Assembly (NCBI RefSeq): GCF_024198175.1
Contig: NZ_JAJVKV010000024.1
Span: 61,636 to 125,635, forward strand
Length of the DNA stretch: 64,000 nt
From: Pyxidicoccus xibeiensis
Lineage (GTDB): Bacteria; Myxococcota; Myxococcia; Myxococcales; Myxococcaceae
Direction: 5' to 3'
Position numbers and translations under genes: made by a program. This document shows, one piece after another, positions 52,124 to 60,861 of this stretch. Below the pieces are notes generated by a model. It did not search any database. It worked only from the letters and a program-made list of their open reading frames with translations, and was not told the DNA's origin. Position 1 is the stretch's first letter. Every line of letters starts with the position of its first letter.

Positions 52124-52219
52124 ATGTTCCTCTTCTTTTCGAACAAGCTCGGCTGCTTCGGCAGCATCCTCGTCTCGGCGGCCCTGAGCGCGGTGCTCTA
52201 CTTCCTCTTCATGCGTTGA
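52124..52219 (+). CDS. 31-residue membrane microprotein
   Basis: The frame ATG 52124 to TGA 52219 encodes a peptide beginning MFLFFSNKLGCFGSILVSAA and ending YFLFMR. It is one hydrophobic helix with a polar SNKLGC start, similar to very short membrane proteins (MFLLFSNRLGCLGSL type) found in other high-GC bacteria. The upstream GC-rich leader has no strong ribosome site. The similarity to known microproteins is from memory and makes a real gene likely. Confidence 0.6.
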   Translation: MFLFFSNKLGCFGSILVSAALSAVLYFLFMR

Positions 52220-52240
52220 GCTGAGGAGCGGGCGTCAGCC

Positions 52241-52450
52241 CTACGGCTTTCCGGTCCAGAGGTCGTCCGAGTCCTCCGAGCCCAGGGGATGCACGGTGAC
52301 CTCACGCCCATCCTTGTCGGGAGTGCTGCGCACGGCCTCCGCCTCGTCCGGGGTGTGAGGAGCCCGCTCCGAGAAGTTGTCGTTCTGGAGGTGGCGCTGC
52401 CGTTGCTCGCTCGTCCCTCCGTAGCCCTCGGTGATCTTCTTCTTCGCCAT
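52241..52450 (-). CDS. Small hydrophilic protein, unknown function
   Basis: 69 residues from the ATG at 52448-52450: MAKKKITEGYGGTSEQRQRH, then a polar stretch with many Asp, Glu, Pro and Thr, ending SDDLWTGKP. It has no hydrophobic segment and is likely disordered. The start follows an AGGAGG-like site (revcomp of cctcct at 52456-52461). It resembles small conserved hypothetical proteins of myxobacteria; function unknown. Confidence 0.6.
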   Translation of the reverse strand: MAKKKITEGYGGTSEQRQRHLQNDNFSERAPHTPDEAEAVRSTPDKDGREVTVHPLGSEDSDDLWTGKP

Positions 52451-52613
52451 CACCTGCCTCCTGGTTGAGCGCCAAGCCCAACGCTGGGGCTGGCGGGAGG
52501 GGGCAGCAAGCCGCTCGGCCCACGGACGGGACGCTGCTGGTGGTGTGCCTGGTGGGAGAGCCGCGCTCGATGGATTGCTGCCTCGCTTGCCTGGCAGGCA
52601 GCAGCGTCGGGCA

Positions 52614-52886
52614 GCGATCTGATCTGCCGTGCCTACATGAACGAGCGTCCAGTCAGGCGCTTCCGATCGCAACAACTACCTGAACGGACCTTCAGTCAAT
52701 TTCGGACCCCTGTCGAGCCGTGTCACCCGACGAACGGGGACGAGCACAGCAGGGCAATGCCTACCTGAACACTTGAACAGAAAAGAGGTCGCGATCTGAT
52801 CGGCCATGCCCACATGGCCGGGTGTTCAGTGGATCGCCGGTGTCTGATCCACGATGCCTACATGAACGAACTATCAGGCATTTCTG
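52614..52886. repeat. Degenerate intergenic repeat, about 45-bp period
   Basis: Five imperfect units contain TACATGAAC or close variants at about 52634, 52677, 52762, 52811 and 52859, giving spacings of 43, 85 (about two units), 49 and 48. The units beginning GCGATCTGATC at 52615 and 52791 agree at about 25 of 30 positions. Two of the units end in TCAGGC. The 579-bp gap (52451-53029) holds no other gene and has less G+C than its surroundings. It does not read as a protein repeat. Meaning unknown. Confidence 0.5.
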
Positions 52887-52920
52887 TGACCACTCAATCA
52901 ATAACATATCAAATTAGACA

Positions 52921-52958
52921 TGGATGATATGTCATTAAATCAATTGTCATATCATCCA
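52921..52958. repeat. AT-rich inverted repeat
   Basis: TGGATGATATG pairs with CATATCATCCA, an 11-bp perfect stem over a 16-nt loop rich in A and T. It lies 72 bp downstream of the beta-lactamase stop codon in a strikingly AT-rich island of an otherwise GC-rich chromosome. It could be a terminator, an operator or the footprint of a mobile element. Confidence 0.55.
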
Positions 52959-53029
52959 GGCGGCTCGGTGGGGCCCGTGAAGCCATCCATCGTGATGCCC
53001 TGTAGACGGTCATGCGACGACCGCCGTGC

Positions 53030-53953
53030 TCACGGTGAGCCGGTGCCCGCGTCCGGAGCGCGAGCAGGAGCCCCAGGAGCCTTCCGGGTCGCATGGGCGT
53101 GGACGCTGCGGGAGAGGTCGGTGATGAGCGCGCGGGCCACCTTCTCGTCCGGGATGCCGCTCGTGAGGACGACGAGGACGTAGGGTGCCCGGCCGGGTGG
53201 ATAGACGATGGCCGCATCGTGCAGGACGGCGGTGATCTGCCCCGTCTTGTGCGCGACAGGAGTGCCCGGAGGGAGTCCCGCGGGGATGAGGTCGTTCAGC
53301 TCCTGCGCGAGGAGGATCTTCCGCATGGCCGCCGTGGAGGTCTCGGACGTGGCCTTCCCCTGCTCGATGGCCGCCATCAGCGTGGCGAGATCTCTTGCCG
53401 TGGCCGTATTGTTGAGGCCCTTCGCGTAGGCCTTCCCATCCTCCACGCCCCGGAGGACCGTCATCTTCCGAGCCCCCAGTGAGCGCAGCGTCGCATTGAC
53501 CTTCTTCGCGCCCACCAGGGCGATGACCGAGTTGGTCGCCAGGTTGCTCGAGCGCGTAATCATCCGCTGGATGAGCTCGCGCACCTCCACCGGCTTGCCG
53601 AGCTGTTCGTAGAGGCCGGCATCCTCGTCGTCGGCGGCGTCGAGCGCGTACGGGGAGCCGTCCACGATGGACTCGAACCGATTGACGAGCGTCACCCGCT
53701 GGTCCATGGACAGCCCGCCGGAGTCCACCTGCCGGAAGAGCTCGACCATGACGGGCACCTTCATGGTGCTGGCGGCATGGAAGAGCTTGTCCGCATTCAG
53801 GAGGAGGGTGTCGCGGCTGTCGCCGAGGTCCTGATAGGCGACGGCCACGGTGGCCCCCTTCACCTGGGCAATGCGCTCGGTGACGGCGCCGCGCAGCGCT
53901 TGGGAGTCCACGGGAGCAGCCGCGAGCGTGAGCAACAGGAAGGTCTGGAGCAT
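53030..53953 (-). CDS. Class A serine beta-lactamase
   Basis: 307 residues with a signal peptide (MLQTFLLLTLAAAPVDSQAL). Active-site motifs: SxxK as STMK (Ser62-Lys65), SDN-loop as SSN (135-137), a Glu in GVEDGKAYAKGLNN for deacylation, and KTG at 236-238. It hydrolyses penicillin-type beta-lactams in the periplasm. The change from SDN to SSN and the low-complexity C-terminal tail rich in Ala and Pro are unusual. Single gene; the MFS gene upstream on the same strand is 61 bp away. Confidence 0.85.
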   Translation of the reverse strand: MLQTFLLLTLAAAPVDSQALRGAVTERIAQVKGATVAVAYQDLGDSRDTLLLNADKLFHAASTMKVPVMVELFRQVDSGGLSMDQRVTLVNRFESIVDGSPYALDAADDEDAGLYEQLGKPVEVRELIQRMITRSSNLATNSVIALVGAKKVNATLRSLGARKMTVLRGVEDGKAYAKGLNNTATARDLATLMAAIEQGKATSETSTAAMRKILLAQELNDLIPAGLPPGTPVAHKTGQITAVLHDAAIVYPPGRAPYVLVVLTSGIPDEKVARALITDLSRSVHAHATRKAPGAPARAPDAGTGSP

Positions 53954-54014
53954 GGGAGCGGGAGCTTATGCCCCCAGGCCAGCCTCCAGAAGCGCGGCGC
54001 CTGTCCCGCGGCCC

Positions 54015-55484
54015 TCAGTGCGGGGCCGCCGCGTCGGCGGCGGCGACGGGCGACGACAGGTTCCGGGAGACCTTGGGAAAGAACAGGCCGGACACGAACG
54101 CGGCCACGGTGAAGGCGCAGATGAGCCAGAAGTTGATGGTCAACCCGGTGCTGAGCGCGCCGCTCAGCGTCTTCAGCATCTCCGGAGGCACCCCGTGGCC
54201 GTGCTCGGGACCGAGCAGCGCGTTGGCGGCGGAGATGGGGATGCTGGGGTCCTTCAGGAGTTGCGACACCATGACGCCGCCCATCAGGCCCACGCCGATG
54301 ACGCCGCCGATGGTGCGGAAGAACATGTTGCTGGCGGTGGCCACCCCGCGCAGCTCCCAGCCCACGCTGGTCTGCACCGCGATGAGCAGGGCGGTGGACG
54401 CGAAGCCCAGGCCGATGCCGAACAGGGCCATGGCCAGCTGGAGGACGAGCAGCGGCGAGTCGGGCTTGAGCAGCAGCGCCATCAGCGTGGTGCCGACCAC
54501 CGTCAGCCCCAGGCCCCCGACGATGAGGGGACGGAAGCCCGACGTGAGCAGCAGCCGACCCGCGAACACGCTGGCGATGGGCCAGCCGACGATCATCGGG
54601 GTGATCATCCCGCCCGCCACGGTGGGCGTGCTGCCCAGCACGGCCTGCACGTACAGCGGCACGTAGGTGGTGGACCCGAACATCGCCGCCGAGAAGAGGG
54701 CGCCCGCCACGGAGGAGATGGCGATGGCGGGGTGCTTGAAGATGGACATCGGGATGACGGGGTCCGCCGCCCGACGCTCCACCATGATGAACGCGACGAG
54801 CAGCACGGCCGCCACCGGCAGCCCCCACAGGTTCTGCCCAACGCCCTGGACGCCCACGAGCAGCGCCACCACCCAGGCGGCGAGCAGCCCCGCGCCCAGG
54901 AAGTCCAGCTGCTGCGGCTTGCGTTGCACCTGCTCATGGAAGAAGGCCAGCAGCAGGGCGAAGGTGATGATGCCCACCGGGACGTTGATGAAGAAGACCC
55001 AGTGCCAGCTCAGGTACTTCACGATGAGGCCACCGGTGACGGGGCCAATCAGTCCCGCCACGCCCCAGACGGCGCTGAACGCGCCCTGGACCTTCGCGCG
55101 CTCCTCCAACGTGTACATGTCCCCGATGATGGTGAGCGCGACGGGCTGCATGGCCCCCGCGCCCAGGCCCTGCAGGGTCCGGAAGGCGATGAGCATGTTC
55201 ATCGTCGTGGACAGGCCGCTGGCAATGGAGCCGACGAGGAACAGCCCGATGCCGAAGAGCAGGATGGGCTTGCGCCCGTAGAGGTCCGCCAGCTTCCCGT
55301 AGATGGGCACGGTGATGGTGGAGGACAGCATGTACGCGGTGAAGACCCACGCGTAGCTCTGGATGCCGCCCAGCTCGCCGACCACGGTGGGCATCGCCGT
55401 GGAGACGACGGTGACCTCCAGGGCCGCCATGAAGATGCTCGTGGCCAGGGCCACGGTGGTCAGGGGACGATGGGTCGTTCGCAT
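54015..55484 (-). CDS. DHA2-family (EmrB/QacA-type) MFS drug exporter
   Basis: 489 residues and about 14 transmembrane helices. The start TTVALATSIFMAALEVTVVS with STAMPTVVGELGGIQSYAWV is the DHA2 motif D region; KLADLYGRKPILLFGIGLFL is motif A; AFSAVWGVAGLIGPVTGGLI is motif C of proton antiporters. It exports drugs or own metabolites. It reads into the beta-lactamase gene 61 bp downstream, so both may serve antibiotic resistance, though each may have its own promoter. Confidence 0.88.
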   Translation of the reverse strand: MRTTHRPLTTVALATSIFMAALEVTVVSTAMPTVVGELGGIQSYAWVFTAYMLSSTITVPIYGKLADLYGRKPILLFGIGLFLVGSIASGLSTTMNMLIAFRTLQGLGAGAMQPVALTIIGDMYTLEERAKVQGAFSAVWGVAGLIGPVTGGLIVKYLSWHWVFFINVPVGIITFALLLAFFHEQVQRKPQQLDFLGAGLLAAWVVALLVGVQGVGQNLWGLPVAAVLLVAFIMVERRAADPVIPMSIFKHPAIAISSVAGALFSAAMFGSTTYVPLYVQAVLGSTPTVAGGMITPMIVGWPIASVFAGRLLLTSGFRPLIVGGLGLTVVGTTLMALLLKPDSPLLVLQLAMALFGIGLGFASTALLIAVQTSVGWELRGVATASNMFFRTIGGVIGVGLMGGVMVSQLLKDPSIPISAANALLGPEHGHGVPPEMLKTLSGALSTGLTINFWLICAFTVAAFVSGLFFPKVSRNLSSPVAAADAAAPH

Positions 55485-55625
55485 GTTGTCGGGTCGGCGC
55501 CGGAGAAGGCGCCCTTCTAACGGCTGCGACCCGACCGCGCTACTCCCCGTCGAACGGTTCCTCTCCTGTCGTCCACTCCCCGTGCGGGGCGGCGCGCTCA
55601 GCGGCTGCCCGCATCTCCGACAGCC

Positions 55626-56093
55626 TCACTCTCCCCGGAGAGCGCGGGCCGCGCGTCGGATGGCGGCGCGGATCCGGACGTACGTGCCGCACCGGCAGAC
55701 GTTGTCGCTCATGGCCGCGTCGATGTCCGCATCGGTCGGGTCCGGGTTCTTCCGCAGGAGTGCCACCGCCGCCATGATTTGCCCGGGCTGGCAGAACCCG
55801 CACTGCGCGACGTCCTCGGCGATCCACGCCTGCTGCACGGGATGGAGCCCCTCGCCGCCCAGGCCCTCGATGGTGGTCACGTTCGTGCCCGCCACCTCGC
55901 TGACGGGGTGGATGCAGGGGCGGAAGGCCTCGCCCTCCAGGTGGCTGGTGCAGGCGCCGCACACGCCGACGCCGCAGCCATACTTGGGCCCCGTCACCCC
56001 GAGCAGGTCGCGCAGCGCCCAGAGCAGGGGCAGGTCCGCGGAGGACTCCACCATGACGGGCTGGCCGTTGAGGATGAACTGGAAGGCCGGCAT
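55626..56093 (-). CDS. Molybdenum hydroxylase small subunit, 2Fe-2S (IorA-like)
   Basis: 155 residues with two iron-sulfur clusters: the plant-type motif YGCGVGVCGACTSHLEGEAF and the C-terminal QCGFCQPGQIMAA with NVCRCGTYVRI. It passes electrons from the molybdenum subunit encoded just upstream to an acceptor. The family (isoquinoline 1-oxidoreductase and aldehyde dehydrogenase small subunits) works with a large periplasmic or cytoplasmic partner. It starts at 56091-56093 (MPAFQFILNGQ), 2 bp from the stop of the large subunit. Confidence 0.9.
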   Translation of the reverse strand: MPAFQFILNGQPVMVESSADLPLLWALRDLLGVTGPKYGCGVGVCGACTSHLEGEAFRPCIHPVSEVAGTNVTTIEGLGGEGLHPVQQAWIAEDVAQCGFCQPGQIMAAVALLRKNPDPTDADIDAAMSDNVCRCGTYVRIRAAIRRAARALRGE

Positions 56094-56095
56094 GG

Positions 56096-58255
56096 TCAGG
56101 CTCCTGCGTCGAGCAGCGGAAAGCGGGTGGGCATCGTGCCGCTCGCCCGTGCGATGGCATTGGACAGGGCGGCGGCAGCGCTGGGGTAGCCGAGCTCGCC
56201 GACTCCGCCGACGCGGTCATCCGACCGGACCAGGTGGACCTGTATCTCCGCGGGGGAGTGCTTCATCCGGAGCCACCGGTAGTCGGCGAAGCTGCCCTCT
56301 CGCACGGCGCCCTGGTCGATGTGGATGCCCGCGCTCAGCGTGGTGGAGAACGCGTCGATGGCCGCGCCCTGGAGCTGGGCCTCGACGCTCTTCGGGTTGA
56401 TGGGCAGGCCGACATCGGCGGCGATGACCACGCGCAGCACCCGGGGCACCTCTCCCGTGACGTCGACCTCGACGAGGTGGGCAATGGCGCTGTCCCACTC
56501 CTCGAGGACGGCGACTCCCTGGGCGACGCCGGAAGGCAGCGGCCGGCCCCAGGCGCCTTCGCGCACCACCCGCTCCAGGACGGCCTTGAGACGGCTCGAC
56601 GTGAGCTGGGAGCGCCGCAGCTCGACGGGGTCTCTCCCCAGCGCCCGTGCGAGCTGGTCGATGAAGACCTCGTTCGCGACGCCCACCTGGCTGGTGAACA
56701 CCGAGCGGAACGACGCAGTGGGAATGGGCAGTGAGACCTCGCGCAGCTCCTGCGTCACCAGCCCGAAGCGGTAGGGCACGTGCTGGGACAGCTCGAAGAA
56801 GACGCGGTTGGTGACCTCGGGCAGGGCGGTTCCGAGCAGGGCGGTGAGGGCATCGCCGAACCCGTGGGGGAACTCCACGGTGGGGATGGCGGCCCGGTGG
56901 TTCCACCCGAGGATGGAGCCATTCGCGCCGAGGTACGCGAGGAGGCGGTGGTGACTGGCCGGACGGTAGCGGCCGTGGCGCATGTCGTCGTTGCGCGTCC
57001 ACATCAGCTTCACGGGCCTGCCGAGCGCCCGCGAGGCGAGCGCCGCCTCGACAGCGGCCTCCGGGAAGAACCGCCGTCCGAAGCCGCCACCCGCCCGGGT
57101 GGTGTGCACGGTGACGCGCTGTGGGAAGAGCGCCCAGCCCAGCGCGGCCGCGACCTCTCGCTGGGCGAACTTCGGATCCTGCGCGCCCAGCCAGAGCTCG
57201 GCGCGGTCCCCCACGACGGTGGCCACGCAGCTCTGCGTCTCCATCGGCGCGTGGGCGAGGTAGGGGAAGTCGAAGCGCCCTTCGAGGGTCCGCGCGGTGA
57301 ACAGGGGAGGCAGGGGCCGCGCGCCAATCGCGTCGCGCAGGCGTGTGCGGATGTCCGCATCAGAGAGGTGGCTGGCCGGGCCCGGAGCCCACGAGATGCG
57401 AAGGGCATCCCGAGCCGCGAAGGCCTGGGCGAAGGTCTGTGCCGCCACCGCCACGCCCGTGGGCAGGCGCGCCACGCCAAGGACGCCAGGTATGGAAGAG
57501 GCCGTCGAGGCGTCGAAGCTCTGTACCGTCCCGCGCAGCGTGGGCGGACGGGCCACGACCACGGGGACGGCACCGGGGATGTCCAGGTCGAGCGAGAAGC
57601 GCGCCGCGCCGGTGACGATGTCACGGGCATCGAGGCGCACCCTGGGGCGCCCGACCACCGTGTATTCGCTCGGCGCCTTCGGCTGGGCGGAGACGAGGAG
57701 CAGCAGCACGCGGGCGGCGTCCTCGGCCAGCTCGCCGTAGCCCGCGCGGCGGCCATCCGGAGCCACCACCTCGCCATTGGCGGTGGTGAGCGTGTGGGCT
57801 GGCAACCACCAGCGATTCGCCGCGGCGGTGACCAGCCGCGCGCGGGCCGTCGCGGCGGCGGCGCGGAGGGGGCCCGCGAGGAAGCGCATCGTCGACGACA
57901 GGCCGGTGAGCTGGATGACCCAGCGCGGGTCCGCGTCGGCGGTGCGCACCTCCACCGAGCCCGGCTCGATGTCGAGTTCCTCGGCCACGAGCATGGCCAC
58001 GCCCGTGGTGATGCCCTGGCCCGTCTCGGTCCGGGGCAGGGTGGCGGTGACGTGACCATTGGCCTGGATGGCGATGTAGAGGCTGAGCGCCGTCCCGTCA
58101 GGAGCCGCCGAGGGCTCCGCCGCGTCGGCGCGAGGGATGTCGAGCCCCAGGCGCGCGGCGACCACCAGCGCCGGCGAGGCCACCACCCAGGTGAGGAACC
58201 GGCGACGGTCGACGACCACTTCGACCGCCGTATCGGGTTTCGGCATGTCCGCCAT
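56096..58255 (-). CDS. Molybdenum hydroxylase large subunit (IorB-like)
   Basis: 719 residues of the xanthine-dehydrogenase/IorB family that bind molybdopterin. The N-terminus has a twin-arginine signal (VVVDRRRFLTWVVASPALVV), so the folded enzyme is exported via Tat. Family marks are LPRTETGQGITTGVAMLVAE, HAPMETQSCVATVVGDRAEL, TRAGGGFGRRFFPEAAVEAA and GVGELGYPSAAAALSNAIAR with the active-site Glu. It hydroxylates an N-heterocycle or aldehyde; the substrate is not visible. Two genes in one unit; no maturation (XdhC-like) gene is adjacent. Confidence 0.9.
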   Translation of the reverse strand: MADMPKPDTAVEVVVDRRRFLTWVVASPALVVAARLGLDIPRADAAEPSAAPDGTALSLYIAIQANGHVTATLPRTETGQGITTGVAMLVAEELDIEPGSVEVRTADADPRWVIQLTGLSSTMRFLAGPLRAAAATARARLVTAAANRWWLPAHTLTTANGEVVAPDGRRAGYGELAEDAARVLLLLVSAQPKAPSEYTVVGRPRVRLDARDIVTGAARFSLDLDIPGAVPVVVARPPTLRGTVQSFDASTASSIPGVLGVARLPTGVAVAAQTFAQAFAARDALRISWAPGPASHLSDADIRTRLRDAIGARPLPPLFTARTLEGRFDFPYLAHAPMETQSCVATVVGDRAELWLGAQDPKFAQREVAAALGWALFPQRVTVHTTRAGGGFGRRFFPEAAVEAALASRALGRPVKLMWTRNDDMRHGRYRPASHHRLLAYLGANGSILGWNHRAAIPTVEFPHGFGDALTALLGTALPEVTNRVFFELSQHVPYRFGLVTQELREVSLPIPTASFRSVFTSQVGVANEVFIDQLARALGRDPVELRRSQLTSSRLKAVLERVVREGAWGRPLPSGVAQGVAVLEEWDSAIAHLVEVDVTGEVPRVLRVVIAADVGLPINPKSVEAQLQGAAIDAFSTTLSAGIHIDQGAVREGSFADYRWLRMKHSPAEIQVHLVRSDDRVGGVGELGYPSAAAALSNAIARASGTMPTRFPLLDAGA

Positions 58256-58340
58256 ACGGCAACTCTATGGCACACGCCCCTGGAGCCGCGATGCGCGCCA
58301 GGCCAAACGTCAACCGAGCTTCAATTGCCGCAGCCCGCGC

Positions 58341-59633
58341 TCAGTCCACGGCGGCCTGGTCCACGTAGAACACCACGCGCCCTCCGGAGGCCGGGCTGGT
58401 GGAGCCGTTGTAGCCTTCCGTGACCGTCCACAGGTTGGTGCCACTCCCGGTGGCGTGCATGCCCTCGGGCATCCGCGCCCACTGGCTGCTCCCGGAGAGG
58501 TACGCCGTGCGAGACGCCCCCGTGGAGACCTTGAAGAGCGCGCCGCTGTAGCGCGTGGAGCTCAGCCAGTAGGACGTGGTGGCCGTCGTGGTCATGATGG
58601 GAGCCACGCCCTGCACATTGGGCTCGTTCATGATGTAGGCGCGCTCGGGCGTCACGGCGCCGTTGACCGTCTTGAGCCGGTTCGTGGCGGAGTCCAGGGG
58701 CCAGCGGTAGAGCCGTCCTCCGAGCCCCGGCGTGGAGCCGTCATACGGGCACTGCGCGTCGCTGCTGTTGCAGTACTCGCCAGAGAGCACCACGTCGGTG
58801 GTGCCTCGCGTGTCCTTGCCCAGGAAGGAGAACTTGGGCCGGCACGGGCTGGTGATGGTGGACGGCACCACGTACGCGCTCACCTGCGGCAGCACGAACT
58901 TGTACCCGTACGCGCACCACACGGAGCCGACCTTGCCAATCTGCGTGTCGCAGGTGGTGCTTGTGTCCACCTGGCGGATCTGCGTGAGGTCGAACACGCG
59001 CATCCCCTGGGACGTGTCCGCCATGTAGAGGTAGTTGCCGAACCAGGCCAGCCCGCCTCCGTGGATGGGCACGGTGGTGAAGTTGCCGGAGCTGGTGGGC
59101 CGAACCATGAGGACGTGGCGGTAGTTCACCGCGCTCGACGACATGTCCGAGATGTCCGCCACGGAGAGGCGCACACCTTTGTCGGGGCTGGCGGCTCCGT
59201 AGTGCCAGGAGGCGATGGCGACGTTGGTGCTGCCGGACACGCCCGCCGTGAGGGCCTGGGGTATCCAGTCCGAGGTGGCCATGTCGCCATCGTTCCAGCG
59301 GAAGCCGCCCTTGTAGCCCACGGCTGACGGCCGGTTGCTCGACGTCAGCATGGGACCCACGCGGTTCAGGTCCGCCAGGACGCCGGGCAGGCCCACCGCG
59401 GGGCCCACGGGCGTCATGTATGAGGCGTACGTGCTCCACGTGTTCTGGTCCTGGAGGCGCAGGCAGCTCGCATCATGCGTCGTTAGCGGAGCGCCCTCCG
59501 TGAGGGCCTGCTGGCTGACGCCGGCGGTGTCCTCGACGTCCGACTCCGGCGCCGGGCCACACCCCAGGAGCCCGACTCCGGTGACCCACGCCGCGATGCA
59601 GATGGAAGAAGTCTTCTCGTAAATGCCGGTCAA
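58341..59633 (-). CDS. Predicted lipoprotein, beta-propeller-like
   Basis: 430 residues from the TTG at 59631-59633, which follows GGAGG; the N-terminus LTGIYEKTSSICIAAWVTGV leads to a lipobox LLGC around residue 25. The remainder has repeated beta segments, for example AVGYKGGFRWNDGDMATSDW, VPIHGGGLAWFGNYLYMADT and MHATGSGTNLWTVTEGYNGS, which look like a beta propeller of unknown ligand. A Cys-containing loop (PYDGSTPGLGGRLYRWPLDS nearby) is present. It is divergent from the LigB-type gene. Confidence 0.7.
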   Translation of the reverse strand: MTGIYEKTSSICIAAWVTGVGLLGCGPAPESDVEDTAGVSQQALTEGAPLTTHDASCLRLQDQNTWSTYASYMTPVGPAVGLPGVLADLNRVGPMLTSSNRPSAVGYKGGFRWNDGDMATSDWIPQALTAGVSGSTNVAIASWHYGAASPDKGVRLSVADISDMSSSAVNYRHVLMVRPTSSGNFTTVPIHGGGLAWFGNYLYMADTSQGMRVFDLTQIRQVDTSTTCDTQIGKVGSVWCAYGYKFVLPQVSAYVVPSTITSPCRPKFSFLGKDTRGTTDVVLSGEYCNSSDAQCPYDGSTPGLGGRLYRWPLDSATNRLKTVNGAVTPERAYIMNEPNVQGVAPIMTTTATTSYWLSSTRYSGALFKVSTGASRTAYLSGSSQWARMPEGMHATGSGTNLWTVTEGYNGSTSPASGGRVVFYVDQAAVD

Positions 59634-59796
59634 AGCCGCCTCCGTGGAAAGACTGGAATCCACGAAGTAGCCCTGGTGCCGAGGTGAAGACAAGGGACGA
59701 GGGAGGGTGTTCCCTCCTCGGAACAGTGTGGGGCTCGCATTTCTCCTGGCACGGTGAGGGTGGCCCTTGCAGTCTTTGGCAGTGGAGGAACGAGAG

Positions 59797-60744
59797 ATGC
59801 GCGACGAGCGGAAAGACGGAGTCACGCGGCGCGCCGCGGTGGTGGGCGGCCTGGTGGGTGCCGCGAGCCTCGCGGCGGTGGTGGCAAGCACCAGCCGTGA
59901 GCAGCCATCCTCCGAGCCGGATGAGCGCCAGAAGACGCCCGGCGGCGAGCGCCTGCCCGTCGTCTTCATGCCGCATGGCGGAGGCCCCTGGCCGTTCGTC
60001 GACCTGGGCTTCGACGACAAGCCGGGCTTCGCCGCGCTGACCGAGTACCTCCAGTCCGTGCGCAACCTCCCGAAGACACCGCCCAAGGCGCTGCTGGTCA
60101 TCTCCGCGCACTGGGAGGAGTCGGTGCCGACGGTGATGACGAGCCCTCGTCCGCCCATGCTCTACGACTACTACGGCTTCCCGCCCGCGTCGTACCAGCT
60201 CCAGTGGCCGGCGCCGGGAAACCCGCAGCTGGCCGCCCGGGTGCGGGAGCTGCTCGGCGCCGCGGGCTTCCAGACGGCCGCCGACTCCCAGCGAGGCTAT
60301 GACCATGGCACCTTCGTGCCGCTCAAGCTCACGTACCCGGAGGCGGACGTCCCCACGGTGCAGCTGTCCCTCATCCAGGGATTGGATCCGGAGCAGCACC
60401 TGGCGATGGGCCGCGCGCTCGCGCCGCTGCGCGACGAGGGCGTGTTCATCATCGGCAGCGGGATGTCGTACCACGACCTCCGTGGCTTCTTCGGACCGAA
60501 TGCCCGGCGCGTCTCCGAGACGTTCGACGTCTGGCTGCGAGAGACAGCCACGCTCGAGGCGAAGGACCGGGACGCGCGGCTGGCGGAGTGGGACAGGGCA
60601 CCCTCGGGCCGGCAGTCCCACCCTCGTGAGGAGCACCTGCTTCCCCTGATGGTCATCGCGGGCGCGGCCGGAGCGGACCGGGGCACCATCCCCTACAACG
60701 GCATGTTCATGGGGACGCGGCTGTCGGCGGTTCACTTCGGCTGA
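59797..60744 (+). CDS. LigB-type extradiol dioxygenase (DODA family), Tat-like signal
   Basis: 315 residues from the ATG at 59797 (GGAGG upstream). Residues 10-35 (RRAAVVGGLVGAASLAAVVA) look like a twin-arginine signal, rare in this family. The fold of 4,5-DOPA dioxygenases is shown by VVFMPHGGGPWPFVDLGFDD (metal His), LLVISAHWEESVPTVMTSPR (metal His), YDHGTFVPLKLTYPEADVPT and IIGSGMSYHDLRGFFGP. It would cleave a catechol ring next to the hydroxyls. Substrate unknown. Confidence 0.82.
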   Translation: MRDERKDGVTRRAAVVGGLVGAASLAAVVASTSREQPSSEPDERQKTPGGERLPVVFMPHGGGPWPFVDLGFDDKPGFAALTEYLQSVRNLPKTPPKALLVISAHWEESVPTVMTSPRPPMLYDYYGFPPASYQLQWPAPGNPQLAARVRELLGAAGFQTAADSQRGYDHGTFVPLKLTYPEADVPTVQLSLIQGLDPEQHLAMGRALAPLRDEGVFIIGSGMSYHDLRGFFGPNARRVSETFDVWLRETATLEAKDRDARLAEWDRAPSGRQSHPREEHLLPLMVIAGAAGADRGTIPYNGMFMGTRLSAVHFG

Positions 60745-60861
60745 AGCTCCGGCCCGTGTGGTGACGCCGCCGGCGCATCCCGGACCTGGCGCCGTGGGTC
60801 CTCGCCGGCGATGGAGCGCTGGCCCTGGAGGCGGCGCTCCGGCGGCCCCTGGACGTGGCGC

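Noticed and set aside
52614..52886. CRISPR array
   Set aside because: Units are too degenerate and unevenly spaced, and there are no identical repeats or cas genes.
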